DNA from: an uncultured Oscillospiraceae bacterium
GTDB lineage: Bacteria > Bacillota > Clostridia > Oscillospirales > Oscillospiraceae
Length of the DNA stretch: 64,000 bases
Assembly: GCA_934597535.1 (NCBI GenBank)
Contig: CAKTRT010000001.1
Span: forward strand, 1-64,000
Direction: 5' to 3'
Part shown: one piece after another, positions 1 through 7,617 of the stretch
How the letters are laid out: each line of letters starts with the position of its first letter
Position numbering within the stretch: position 1 is the stretch's first letter
Position numbers and translations under genes: made by a program
The notes under the pieces: generated by a model
Told to the model about the DNA's origin: nothing
Seen by the model: the letters and a program-made list of their open reading frames with translations, nothing else
The model's database searches: none

Positions 1-18
1 GACCTCGGCAGCTACTAA
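1..18 (+). CDS. 3' end of a gene that starts before the window
   Basis: In frame 1 the first 18 bases read Asp-Leu-Gly-Ser-Tyr-stop, and a strong rho-independent terminator follows 23 bases later. This fits the last codons of a rightward gene lying mostly outside the window. Too little protein is visible to name it, and the reading frame itself rests only on the following terminator. Confidence 0.35.
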   Translation, partial: DLGSY

Positions 19-41
19 GAAGCAAATTTCAAAATCAAATC

Positions 42-75
42 AAAAAGGAAGCGGCACGCGCCGCTTCCTTTTTTT
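42..75 (+). terminator. Rho-independent terminator
   Basis: A perfect 9-bp stem (GGAAGCGGC / GCCGCTTCC, 47-68, 4-base loop) is followed by seven T residues. It ends the gene that enters from the left. Confidence 0.85.
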
Positions 76-124
76 GCCGTTCTGTGCTATACTTTATCCA
101 AATCCTTTGCAGGAGGCATCATTC

Positions 125-340
125 ATGGAAAGCATCAAGCCCGGGCGCTACCGCCACTTCAAGGGCAACGAGTACGAGGTCCTTGGCGTCGCCCGCCATT
201 CGGAAACGCGGGAGGAGATGGTCGTCTACCGCGCGCTGTACGGCGAGTTCGGCCTTTGGGTGCGGCCCGCAAGCATGTGGAACGAGATCGTCGAGCGCGA
301 CGGCAGAACGTTCCGCCGCTTCACCTATATTGGCGAATGA
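125..340 (+). CDS. DUF1653 family protein
   Basis: This 71-residue protein matches the DUF1653 pattern almost end to end: GRYRHFKGNEYEVLGVA near the N-terminus, then VVYRALYG and LWVRP, and a final Phe-rich strand. The family is a small all-beta domain of unknown function, often next to nucleic-acid or metabolic genes. The ATG at 125 was chosen because AGGAGG lies at 111-116, eight bases upstream; a longer reading from 74 would start before this site. Its stop overlaps the ATG of the next gene (ATGA), so the two are translationally coupled. No catalytic residues are obvious. Confidence 0.85.
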   Translation: MESIKPGRYRHFKGNEYEVLGVARHSETREEMVVYRALYGEFGLWVRPASMWNEIVERDGRTFRRFTYIGE

Positions 341-852
341 CGGACTATACGCTGATTCGCGCCAAGCGCCGTACGATGTCCCTGCAATTGGACCGTGACG
401 GCCGTGCTGTCGTCCGCGCGCCCTACGGCGTCAAAAAGGAATTCATCGACCGCTTTGTTTCCGAACACGAGGGCTGGCTTACCCACGCCCGCGAAAAGCA
501 GCGGGCGCGCCGCATGGCTCATCCCGAGCCGACGGACGAGGAGCGCAAAGCTCTCCTTGCACGGGCCAGGGAATATCTTCCCATGCGCGTCGCCTATTGG
601 AGTGATGTCATGGGCCTCGCGCCGACAGGCCTCAAGATCACGTCCGCGCGCACGCGCTTTGGCTCTTGCAGCGGAAAAAACAGCATCTGCTTTTCCTGGC
701 GGCTGATGCAGTACCCAAGCGAGGCCATCGACTACGTCGTCGTCCACGAACTTGCGCACATCCGCCACCACGATCACTCCCCCTCGTTCTACGCGCTCAT
801 CGAGCGCTACATGCCCGATTGGCGCAAGCGGATGAAGCTGCTGAAGGAATAA
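337..852 (+). CDS. YgjP-like (DUF45) zinc metallopeptidase domain protein
   Basis: The 171-residue product has the YgjP/WLM architecture: a beta-rich N-terminal half with the conserved RFGSCS segment (about residues 108-113), then the zincin helix VVHELAH (HExxH at 137-141) and a third histidine in HHDHSPSFY (near 147), followed by a C-terminal helix. These residues should bind one zinc. The physiological substrate is unknown for the family. The start is the ATG at 337, which overlaps the stop of the DUF1653 gene by four bases; a longer in-frame reading from 256 would run inside that gene. The pair probably forms a bicistronic unit ending at the hairpin at 854-887. Confidence 0.85.
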   Translation: MTDYTLIRAKRRTMSLQLDRDGRAVVRAPYGVKKEFIDRFVSEHEGWLTHAREKQRARRMAHPEPTDEERKALLARAREYLPMRVAYWSDVMGLAPTGLKITSARTRFGSCSGKNSICFSWRLMQYPSEAIDYVVVHELAHIRHHDHSPSFYALIERYMPDWRKRMKLLKE

Positions 853-853
853 A

Positions 854-887
854 AAAGCTGCCGCAAGATAGATCCTGCGGCAGCTTT
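854..887. terminator. Bidirectional terminator between convergent genes
   Basis: AAAGCTGCCGCA pairs with TGCGGCAGCTTT across a 10-base loop. The flanking A and T runs let it act for the YgjP gene on the plus strand and the TusA-like gene on the minus strand. Confidence 0.8.
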
Positions 888-892
888 GCGCT

Positions 893-1096
893 TTATTTGC
901 TGAGCTTCAGCCGGAAATCCTCGCCTGCGGCGGCATAGCTCACCTTGTAGCCCTGCTTTTGGGCAAAGCGGGTGACGTTCTCCACGCAGGTCATGCTGTC
1001 GACCAGCACGTCGAGAGACGCGGGCGCGTTCTTCTTCACCTCGTTCTGCACCATCACAACGGGCATGGGGCAGGAATATCCTCTTGCATCGATCAT
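893..1096 (-). CDS. TusA/SirA-like sulfurtransferase family protein
   Basis: The 67-residue protein has the TusA-fold signature DARGYSCPMPVV, with the sulfur- or selenium-carrying cysteine at position 9 in a CPxP motif. TusA-like proteins pass persulfide, and in selenium gene clusters probably perselenide, between enzymes. Its start overlaps the end of the YedE-like transporter gene by four bases, so the two are translationally coupled. A transporter plus a TusA-like carrier is a recurrent unit in selenium-using bacteria, which supports a selenium role here. Substrate choice (S or Se) cannot be read from sequence. Confidence 0.9.
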   Translation of the reverse strand: MIDARGYSCPMPVVMVQNEVKKNAPASLDVLVDSMTCVENVTRFAQKQGYKVSYAAAGEDFRLKLSK

Positions 1097-2190
1097 GCTC
1101 TCGCCTCCTCCTTTTTCGGCAAATTCAAAATGACGACCACGAGCATCACGGCAAGACCGAGCACGACGGCGATCTTACCGGCATTCGAGATGCCGCCGAC
1201 GATCAGCTCGCCCGCCTCGCTCTTGGAGTCGGGGTTGCCCGCAAGGCCGAAGTTGTGCGCGAGCGCCGCGCCGACGAGCATGCCGAACACGGTGACGGCA
1301 CTGTCGCCGTTGCCCTGCGCGGCCAGAATGAGCTGGCGCAGCGGGCAGCCGCCGAGCAGCACGCTGCCCCAGCCGACGAGCACCATGCCCAGCAGGTTCC
1401 ACAGGTGTGCGCTGTGCGCAACCGGCTGGAGCGCGAAGCCAAGGTGGAACTTGCCCATGGCGAGGTTGCCGATCAGCGTGACGGCAAAGATGACAACAAA
1501 GCCGTAGAGCAGGTGGAAGTCCTTGAGCAGAAACGCGTCACGAAGCCCCCCGACCATGCAGAGCCTGCTCTTCTGCGCGAGCGCGCCGACGATGAGCGCA
1601 ATGATGAGCGCGATCCAGAACGGCGCGTGCATCGAACCGGGGCCGGCCTCGGAAACCTTGAACAGCGCGGGCACGGTGATGACGAGGATCAGCAGTGCAG
1701 CCATCACAGCCGGCAGCACGCCGCCCTCAGCCTGATGCGCCTCGTAGGAGCGCTTGAGCGAAAAGCCCTTTTTGAGACTTGCAATGCCGAGCAGGATGCC
1801 GCCCACAAAGCCGATCAGGCCAACGAGCGCGTTGAGGTCGCCGCCGCCGAGGCGCAGCACCATGCGCAGCGGGCAACCGAGGAACGCCAGCGCGCCGATG
1901 ACGACAAACGCGCCAAGCACAAAGCGGATCGCGGGCGAAGAGCCGGCGCGCGCCTTGAATTCCTTGCCCGCAACGCTCATGAGGAACGCGCCGAGCACAA
2001 GACCGATGATCTCAGGACGGACATACTGCACCTTTGCCGCGCTGTGCAGGCCGCATGCGCCGGAAATATCGCGCAGGAAGCACGCGATGCAGAAGCCCAT
2101 GTTCGCGGGGTTGCCGAGCGCCGTCAGGATGATCGCCGCCAGTCCCACCGCGGCGCCCGCAATGACGACGCCAAAATGTATCTTTTTCAT
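1093..2190 (-). CDS. yedE: YedE family putative selenium/sulfur transporter
   Basis: This 365-residue integral membrane protein has about ten hydrophobic segments and the duplicated YeeE/YedE fold. Conserved cysteine motifs sit at the ends of helices: GFCIACFLRD near residue 32, LGCPLRM near 104, KSRLCMVGG near 207 and LGGCPLRQLI near 280. In YeeE/TsuA these cysteines relay thiosulfate through the membrane; YedE members clustered with selD and yedF are predicted to import a selenium species. A clear promoter lies upstream at 2250-2278. The gene leads a transcript with the TusA-like gene. Confidence 0.88.
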   Translation of the reverse strand: MKKIHFGVVIAGAAVGLAAIILTALGNPANMGFCIACFLRDISGACGLHSAAKVQYVRPEIIGLVLGAFLMSVAGKEFKARAGSSPAIRFVLGAFVVIGALAFLGCPLRMVLRLGGGDLNALVGLIGFVGGILLGIASLKKGFSLKRSYEAHQAEGGVLPAVMAALLILVITVPALFKVSEAGPGSMHAPFWIALIIALIVGALAQKSRLCMVGGLRDAFLLKDFHLLYGFVVIFAVTLIGNLAMGKFHLGFALQPVAHSAHLWNLLGMVLVGWGSVLLGGCPLRQLILAAQGNGDSAVTVFGMLVGAALAHNFGLAGNPDSKSEAGELIVGGISNAGKIAVVLGLAVMLVVVILNLPKKEEARA

Positions 2191-2249
2191 ATTTTCTGCA
2201 CTCCTTCACACTCTTTTCGTTATTCTTTCGAAAAGATATTGATGAAGAC

Positions 2250-2278
2250 AGTATAGATCGTGCGGCAAAAAATGACAA
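2250..2278 (-). promoter_or_regulatory. Sigma-A-type promoter for yedE
   Basis: On the minus strand, TTGTCA (2273-2278) and TATACT (2250-2255) are separated by 17 bases. The yedE start codon is 60 bases downstream. Confidence 0.6.
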
Positions 2279-2296
2279 ACGGATTTCCACGAACAA

Positions 2297-2335
2297 AGCG
2301 GCTATATCATCGTTTTTTTCGATGATACAGCCGCT
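2297..2335 (-). terminator. Terminator-like hairpin after the DUF3343 gene
   Basis: AGCGGCTATATCATCG and CGATGATACAGCCGCT pair with one mismatch across a T-rich loop. It lies downstream of the leftward gene ending at 2359 and separates it from the yedE promoter. Confidence 0.6.
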
Positions 2336-2358
2336 CTGCTTTCTTCCTTGTCTGCCGG

Positions 2359-2595
2359 TCAAAGCATCCGTTCGTAAAAGCCGTCCACCTCCATCGCCTC
2401 CCGCTCGGCAAGTGCGGCGAGCGCGGCGCGGTCCTGAACCTCCGCGCGCCATGCCATGCCGCAGTCCGCCGTCAGCTCGCGCGGAACAGGGATGAGCCGC
2501 CCCGGCAGGCCCTTCGCCCGACAGAGCTTTTCCATCGCGATGGCCGCGGCTGTCGTGTGAAAGGTGATGACAAGCCATAGTTTTTTCTCTCTCAT
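2359..2595 (-). CDS. DUF3343 family, putative Se/S carrier-like protein
   Basis: This 78-residue protein starts with the family pattern: a short beta strand, a helix from TTAAAIAMEKLC, then RLIPVPRELTADCGMAW. The conserved cysteine in ADCGMAW (residue 45) is the likely carrier residue, and Cys25 is a second candidate. DUF3343 proteins occur almost only in selenium gene clusters, and several databases label them putative Se/S carriers. The start overlaps the stop of the upstream PLP-enzyme gene by four bases. The biochemical role is inferred from context, not shown. Confidence 0.82.
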   Translation of the reverse strand: MREKKLWLVITFHTTAAAIAMEKLCRAKGLPGRLIPVPRELTADCGMAWRAEVQDRAALAALAEREAMEVDGFYERML

Positions 2596-3725
2596 GTTGC
2601 AATCTCGCGGACGGCGCGCACGGCCTCGTCCACTTCCTCTTCCGTATTGTACCAGCCGAAGCTGAAGCGCACCGCGCCCTGCTCCTGCGTGCCGAGCGCC
2701 TCGTGCAGGCGCGGCGCACAGTGCGCGCCCGGACGGGTCGCGATGCCATAGTCCTCGGACAGGATGTCCGCAACCTCGCCCGAGTCCATGTCGCCGATGT
2801 TCAGCGCGGCGACCGCCGTGCGCTCGTGGTCAAAGTCACCGTAGAGCGTCACACCCGGGATCTCGCGCACGCCTGTGACAAAGCGGCGCAGCAGCGCCGT
2901 TTCGTGCGCGCGGATGGTCTCGATGCCGGTCTCCTGCAAAAAGTCGAGGGCGGCGTTCAGTCCCGCAATGCCGTGGCCGTTGAGCGTGCCCGCCTCAAGC
3001 CGCGTCGGCATCTGCTCTGGCTGCCCGTGCAGATAGGTCTGCACGCCCGTGCCGCCGACCTTCCACGGGCTGATGTTCACGCCCTCGCGCACGCACAGTC
3101 CGCCCGTGCCCTGCGGGCCCATCAGCGACTTGTGCCCCGTGAAGCACAGCACGTCGATGTGCATCTGCTCCATGTTGATGGGCAGCATGCCCGCGCTCTG
3201 CGAGGCGTCCACGATGAGCAAAAGGTCGTGCTCGTGCGCAAACTGCCCGATGCGCGCAAGGTCCAGCACATTGCCCGTCAGGTTCGAGGCGTGCGTGCAG
3301 ACGATAGCGCGGGTCTCAGGCTGCAAGAGCCGCTCAAAATCCGCATAGTCGATGCTGCCGCGTTTGTCCGCGGGCACAAAGCTCAAACTGACGTTTTCCT
3401 CCCTCTCCAGCCGGTAGAGCGGGCGCAGGACGGAATTGTGCTCCAGGTCGGTTGAGATCACATGCTCGCCCGCGTGGATACAGCCGTGGATGGCGATGTT
3501 CAGTGCCTCGGTCGAGTTGCAGGTAAACGCCACATGGTCGGGCCGCTTGCAGCCAAAGAGCGCGGCGAGCTTGCAGCGCGTATCGTAGATGACGCGCGAG
3601 GCGGCAAGTGAGCCCTCGTGCGTGCCGCGCGCGCTGTTGCCGAAGCTTCCCATCGCCTCGGCCACCGCGTCAATGACCTGCGGCGGCTTTCGCAGCGTAG
3701 TCGCCGCATTGTCCAGATAGATCAT
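2592..3725 (-). CDS. Class V aminotransferase: cysteine desulfurase / selenocysteine lyase family
   Basis: The 377-residue enzyme has the fold-type I PLP layout: YLDNAATT at the N-terminus, the Schiff-base lysine in FTGHKSLMGPQG (near residue 195) and a catalytic cysteine in ATRPGAHCAPRLHEALG (near 338). It belongs to the CsdB-like group that removes S or Se from cysteine or selenocysteine. It sits between YedF and DUF3343, six bases downstream of yedF, so mobilising selenium for SelD is the most likely job. A second desulfurase at 39146 is paired with IscU and presumably serves Fe-S and thiouridine synthesis. Selectivity for selenocysteine is unproven. Confidence 0.9.
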   Translation of the reverse strand: MIYLDNAATTLRKPPQVIDAVAEAMGSFGNSARGTHEGSLAASRVIYDTRCKLAALFGCKRPDHVAFTCNSTEALNIAIHGCIHAGEHVISTDLEHNSVLRPLYRLEREENVSLSFVPADKRGSIDYADFERLLQPETRAIVCTHASNLTGNVLDLARIGQFAHEHDLLLIVDASQSAGMLPINMEQMHIDVLCFTGHKSLMGPQGTGGLCVREGVNISPWKVGGTGVQTYLHGQPEQMPTRLEAGTLNGHGIAGLNAALDFLQETGIETIRAHETALLRRFVTGVREIPGVTLYGDFDHERTAVAALNIGDMDSGEVADILSEDYGIATRPGAHCAPRLHEALGTQEQGAVRFSFGWYNTEEEVDEAVRAVREIAT

Positions 3726-3731
3726 CTGACT

Positions 3732-4337
3732 TTACGGACGAATGATGCGGTCCGCACCGCTCATTTTTTCGACGATGACGTACATGTTCGTCACCTCGCC
3801 GACGGCGAGCTTTTCCTTGAGATCGTAGAAGTTCAGGCACGTGCCGCAGCTCAGGATCTCCACGCCGCGCGCGGCCATGTCCTTGAGGTCTTCAAGAGAC
3901 TCCGAGCCCTCGCACGTCAGCTTCACGCCGCCGTTGTAGCAGAGGATGGTGTCGGGCAGGGTCTCCTGCTGGCTCAGGGCAAAGACGAACGCCTTCATCA
4001 GCGCGCCGCCGAGCTCATCGTTGCCGCTGCCCATCCTGTCAGAGGACAGCACCACGACCGTCTTCGGCTTGCCGCAGGTGTAGCACTCGCCGCTCTGCTC
4101 CGCCACCTTGGCGTTTTCGCCCACGGTGATGGTCACGCGGTACTCGTTTTCGCCGAGCTTTTCGGTTTTGGACGTGCAGCCCCTGCTTGCGGCCAGCTTG
4201 CCGAGGTTCTGCACCGCGGTCTCGTTGTCGACCAGCGTTTCGACCGTCCCCGCACCGGAAAGCTCCTGCATCGCCTTCTGCGTCTTCACAACAGGGATGG
4301 GGCAGGCGTCGCCCATGGCATCGACTATGATCGTCAT
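3732..4337 (-). CDS. yedF: Sulfurtransferase-like selenium metabolism protein YedF
   Basis: This 201-residue fusion has an N-terminal TusA domain with DAMGDACPIPVV (carrier cysteine at residue 12) and a C-terminal DsrE-like domain from about residue 90 (VVLSSDRMGSG, LCYNGGVKL, LSCGTCLNFY). A CYTC pair (about residues 82-85) lies in the linker. YedF of this form is a marker of selenium-using anaerobes and is thought to carry Se to SelD or a modifying enzyme. It is the first gene of the leftward cassette and lies back to back with selD across a 250-base intergenic region. Confidence 0.93.
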   Translation of the reverse strand: MTIIVDAMGDACPIPVVKTQKAMQELSGAGTVETLVDNETAVQNLGKLAASRGCTSKTEKLGENEYRVTITVGENAKVAEQSGECYTCGKPKTVVVLSSDRMGSGNDELGGALMKAFVFALSQQETLPDTILCYNGGVKLTCEGSESLEDLKDMAARGVEILSCGTCLNFYDLKEKLAVGEVTNMYVIVEKMSGADRIIRP

Positions 4338-4502
4338 TTCTATCGCTCCTTATCGCAGGGTCTGCACCCGTTATTTCTTTCTAACTATAACAGATTCCGC
4401 GCAATGTGACACATCTATTTTTCTGTTTTCGCACCGTCGTCATTGTTTTTTTCCATGCAAGTGTCCTTCCGCATCGTTTTTTTGCATACCAGAGCCTACT
4501 GT

Positions 4503-4541
4503 CCGAACGGGATTGACAAAGCCCGTTCGGTTCTCTACAAT
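4503..4541 (+). promoter_or_regulatory. selD promoter with an inverted repeat around the -35 box
   Basis: TTGACA (4513-4518) and TACAAT (4536-4541) are spaced by 17 bases. A perfect inverted repeat, CCGAACGGG (4503-4511) and CCCGTTCGG (4522-4530), brackets the -35 box. The arms are placed as a repressor site would be. It could also be the terminator stem of an RNA arriving from the left, but no T run follows. Confidence 0.65.
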
Positions 4542-4588
4542 AAAAGCTGTCCGCATGGACTGCATCACGAGGAAAAGGAGGTGCGCGT

Positions 4589-5629
4589 ATGAACGACGAG
4601 CTGCGCCTGACGCAGATGACGAGCGCCGCGGGTTGAGCGGCAAAATTGGGGCCGGGTGCCCTTGCGAAAATTCTTGCTGACCTGCCGAATGTGTCAAATC
4701 CCGCGCTTTTGGTCGGCTATGACAGCAGCGACGACGCCGCCGTGTACCGCGTCTCCGACGAGGCCGCCGTCATCGAAACGGTGGATTTCTTTACCCCCAT
4801 CGTGGATGATCCCTATCTCTTCGGCCAGATTGCCGCAGCGAACGCGCTGAGCGATGTGTACGCCATGGGCGGCGAGCCGAAGGTCGCAATGAACCTCCTG
4901 TGTGTACCGAGCTGCCTGCCGCAGGAAAGCGTCCGCGCCATTCTGGAGGGCGGTCACGCAAAGGCCGTCGAAGCCGGATGCGTCATCGCCGGCGGCCACA
5001 CCATTCAGGACAGCGAGCCGAAGTACGGCCTGTGTGTCACAGGCTTTGTCCATCCTGACCGCATCCTCAAAAATACCGGTGCACAGCCGGGCGACGTGCT
5101 GGTGCTGACCAAGCCGCTCGGCAGCGGCGTGCTGACGACAGCCATCAAGGCTGACCTCATCTCCCCCGCCGCGCGCGACGCGGCCTACGCCCACATGGCA
5201 GCGCTCAACAAAAAGGCGGGCGAGGCCGTGCGAAACGCCAAGAACGTCCACGCCTGTACCGATGTAACGGGCTTTGGCCTGCTGGGCCACAGCTACGAGA
5301 TGGCAAGCGGCAGCGGTGTCACCATCCGCCTGCACGGCGCGGCGCTCCCCCTGATGGACGAGGCGCGCGATATGGCCGAGATGGGCATCATTCCGGGCGG
5401 GGCCTACCGCAACATGGACTATGTGAAGCCGCATCTCACGGTGCTGCCCACGGCACAGCAGGCCTTCCTCGACCTCGCCGCCGACCCGCAGACCTCGGGC
5501 GGGCTTCTCGTCTCGCTCCCGCACGGGGATGCAGAGCGGCTTTTGGACGCGCTGCATACGTTCGCGCCGTGGAGCGCCATCGTCGGCGAAGTGAGCGAAC
5601 CGCACGCCACCGCGCTGGAATTCGACTGA
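4589..5629 (+). CDS. selD: Selenide, water dikinase SelD, itself a selenoprotein (in-frame UGA at 4634-4636)
   Basis: SelD makes selenophosphate from selenide and ATP, the Se donor for selenocysteine and selenouridine. A plain ORF begins only at 4646, but the true start is ATG 4589, seven bases after AAGGAGG. From there the protein reads MNDELRLTQMTSAAG, then UGA, then AAKLGPGALAKIL. The UGA (codon 16) sits exactly where SelD carries its catalytic Cys or Sec, three residues before the essential Lys. The UGA is therefore read as selenocysteine, giving a 346-residue protein, the normal family length. Downstream the AIRS/PurM-like core is intact: VGYDSSDDAAVY, GEPKVAMNLLC, AGGHTIQD, DVTGFGLLGH and DPQTSGGLL. 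It lies divergent from the selenium cassette. Confidence 0.95.
4634..4665 (+). promoter_or_regulatory. Sec UGA codon and candidate bacterial SECIS hairpin in selD
   Basis: After the UGA at 4634-4636 the RNA can fold as GCAA (4640-4643) with TTGC (4662-4665), a five-base 5' bulge (4644-4648), and GGGC (4649-4652) with GCCC (4658-4661), leaving a CGGGU apical loop at 4653-4657. The loop lies 17-21 bases past the UGA, and G residues in a small loop above a short stem match bacterial SECIS elements. The fold was made by eye. Confidence 0.7.
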
Positions 5630-5649
5630 TTCAAATGGATCGCAAGCAA

Positions 5650-5690
5650 AGCAGGAGCTGAATGCCAAGGCATTCAGCTCCTGCTTGTTA
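5650..5690 (+). terminator. selD terminator
   Basis: A perfect 15-bp stem, AGCAGGAGCTGAATG with CATTCAGCTCCTGCT (5650-5685), is followed by a T-rich tract, starting 20 bases after the selD stop. Confidence 0.85.
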
Positions 5691-5908
5691 TTTCATCCGT
5701 ATCTTTTCCGCATCTCATTTTCGCGTCCGCAAACGCGAAATGATCTTGATCATTTTCCCAGCGGCAGAAGGTGAATTGCCGCATAGCGGCAAGAGAAACC
5801 ACCCTGGGGTGAGCGCGTCGGAAAAAATCTCTCACGCAGCGCGTGTCGCCGCCCTACGGGCGGCAAGGCGCAAAGCGAAGTGCAAGTCTCCTCAAATCAG
5901 TGGCGTCG
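5691..5908. other. Gene-free spacer between selD and hydA
   Basis: The roughly 220 bases between the selD terminator and the end of hydA hold no convincing reading frame. They contain small GC-rich inverted repeats, such as GCCGCCCTACGGGCGGC near 5848-5864, and no recognised RNA gene. Confidence 0.5.
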
Positions 5909-5920
5909 TCACTGATTTGA
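5892..5920 (-). terminator. Hairpin over the hydA stop codon
   Basis: TCAAATCAGTG (5892-5902) pairs with CACTGATTTGA (5910-5920); the hydA stop codon (5909-5911) lies at the loop edge. There is no clear T run, so it may be a 3' stabilising stem and not a terminator. Confidence 0.4.
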
Positions 5921-7612
5921 AGTATAGCGCACGTGCAGCAGCTCGTGGCAGCGCTCCTCGCCGTATTCGGCCATCATACGCACCACAATGGGGTTGCGCT
6001 CGGCACGCTTGAACATCGCCGCGTTATCAGACTGATGCAGGCCGTCGCCGCGCTTTTCCTTTGTTGCTCTGAGTCCGTAGGGCTGTCCCGCGCCGCCGAC
6101 GCAGCCGCCCTGACAGGTCATGACCTCGATGAGATGATAGAACTTTTTCCCCTCGTCGATCTCCTTGAGCAGCTTTCTCGCGTTGGCAAGGCCGTTGACC
6201 ACGGCAAGCTTCAGCTCGGTATCCCCGATGGTGACTGTCGTCTCCTTGACCGGCGCGTCGCCGCGCAGGCCGAGGATGCTGATCTCGCGCAGGGCGTTCT
6301 TGCTCTTGTCCGGCAGGCAGTGGCGCACCACCGCCTCGGCCACGCCGCCGGTCGTGCCGTAGATGACCGCCGCGCCGGAGCCGAGACCAAACGGCAGATC
6401 GGGCGATTCCAGCTCCAGCTCATTGAGCTGGATACCCGTTTCCTGCATCATGTCGATGACCTCGTGCGTGGTGAGCACCAGATCGACGTCGGGGCGGCCG
6501 TCGTGGATGAACTCGGGACGCGCCGCCTCCATCTTTTTCGCCGTGCAGGGCATGATGGCGATGTGGTAGGTCGTGCGGCCGTCCTGCGCGTCCTTTTCCG
6601 CGTACTTGTCTCGGAAGATCGCGCCCACCATCTCCATCGGCGACTTGCAGGTGGAGATATTCCTGAGGTACTTGGGGTTCTCATTCTCGAGATACTTCAC
6701 CCACGCGGGGCAGCAGGAGGTAAACATCGGGAACGGGCCTCCGTTTTTCAGCCGCTCCAGAAATTCCTCGGACTCGGCGATGGTCGTAAAGTCCGCGCCG
6801 AAGGTCGTATCGTACACCTCGTCCACGCCCATGAGCTTGAGCGCCGTGACAAGCTTGTCAAGCACATTTTCGCCCGCGGGGATGCCGAAGGCCTCGCCCA
6901 CGGCCACGCGCACAGCGGGCGCGATCTGGATGACAACGCGCTTTTGGGGGTCATGGATGGCGCGCCACGCCTCGCCGATCTGGTTCTTTACCGTGATCGC
7001 GCCGGTGGGGCAGACTGCCGCGCACTGTCCGCAGCTGACGCACTTCGTCTGCGCCAGCTTGCGGTCAAACGCAGGCATGACCTGCGCGCTGCTGCCGCGG
7101 TACGCAAAATTCAAAATGCCCATGCCCTGCATTTCCTCGCACACGCGCACGCAGTCGCCGCAGAGGATGCACTTGTTCGGGTCGCGCAGCACGGCGGGCG
7201 AGGTATTGTCGATCGCAAAATGCTCGCGGGTATCTTCAAAGCGGATGCGGCGCACGCCGAACTGCTGCGCCAGCGCCTGCAGGTGGCAGTGGCCGCTCTT
7301 TTCGCAGGTGGTGCAGTTGCAGTTATGCGAGGCAAGCAGAAGCTCCAGGATCACGCGGCGATGCTTTAACAGCCGCGCACTGTTCGTGCGGATGCGCATG
7401 CCGTTGCGCGGCTCCATTGAGCAGCTCGCGTCGATCTTGCCGGTTTCCTCATTTTCCACCACGCACATGCGGCACGCGCCGTAAACGGAGAGGTCGGAGT
7501 AGTAGCAGAATGTCGGCATTTCGATGCCGGCCTTGCGGATCACGGAGAGCACGTTCTTCTCGCCGTCGAAGCTGACGCGCTGCCCGTCGATAATCATCAT
7601 TCCCTTTGCCAT
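5909..7612 (-). CDS. hydA: [FeFe]-hydrogenase catalytic subunit HydA (NADH-dependent, group A)
   Basis: The 567-residue enzyme carries the H-cluster motifs in order: TSCCPAW, MPCTAKKME and MTCQGGCVGGAG. In front lie an N-terminal [2Fe-2S] domain (cysteines in FCYYSDLSVYGACRMC), a His-Cys3 cluster site (HNCNCTTCEKSGHC) and two [4Fe-4S] motifs (CILCGDCVRVC, CVSCGQCAAVCPTG). With HydB and HydC upstream it should form a cytoplasmic trimer that couples H2 with both NAD(H) and ferredoxin (electron bifurcation). The ATG at 7612 was preferred to a TTG at 7621 because GAGGAGG lies about ten bases before the ATG but runs into the TTG. The gap to hydB is five bases. Confidence 0.95.
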   Translation of the reverse strand: MAKGMMIIDGQRVSFDGEKNVLSVIRKAGIEMPTFCYYSDLSVYGACRMCVVENEETGKIDASCSMEPRNGMRIRTNSARLLKHRRVILELLLASHNCNCTTCEKSGHCHLQALAQQFGVRRIRFEDTREHFAIDNTSPAVLRDPNKCILCGDCVRVCEEMQGMGILNFAYRGSSAQVMPAFDRKLAQTKCVSCGQCAAVCPTGAITVKNQIGEAWRAIHDPQKRVVIQIAPAVRVAVGEAFGIPAGENVLDKLVTALKLMGVDEVYDTTFGADFTTIAESEEFLERLKNGGPFPMFTSCCPAWVKYLENENPKYLRNISTCKSPMEMVGAIFRDKYAEKDAQDGRTTYHIAIMPCTAKKMEAARPEFIHDGRPDVDLVLTTHEVIDMMQETGIQLNELELESPDLPFGLGSGAAVIYGTTGGVAEAVVRHCLPDKSKNALREISILGLRGDAPVKETTVTIGDTELKLAVVNGLANARKLLKEIDEGKKFYHLIEVMTCQGGCVGGAGQPYGLRATKEKRGDGLHQSDNAAMFKRAERNPIVVRMMAEYGEERCHELLHVRYTSNQ

Positions 7613-7617
7613 AACTC

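Noticed and set aside
1084-2256. A 390-codon plus-strand frame opposite yedE
   Set aside because: It is highly charged and repetitive with no start signal, and it covers the promoter of yedE on the other strand.
5691-5908. Small RNA or riboswitch between selD and hydA
   Set aside because: Short GC-rich inverted repeats are present but match no known RNA class, and there is no promoter pointing into the region.
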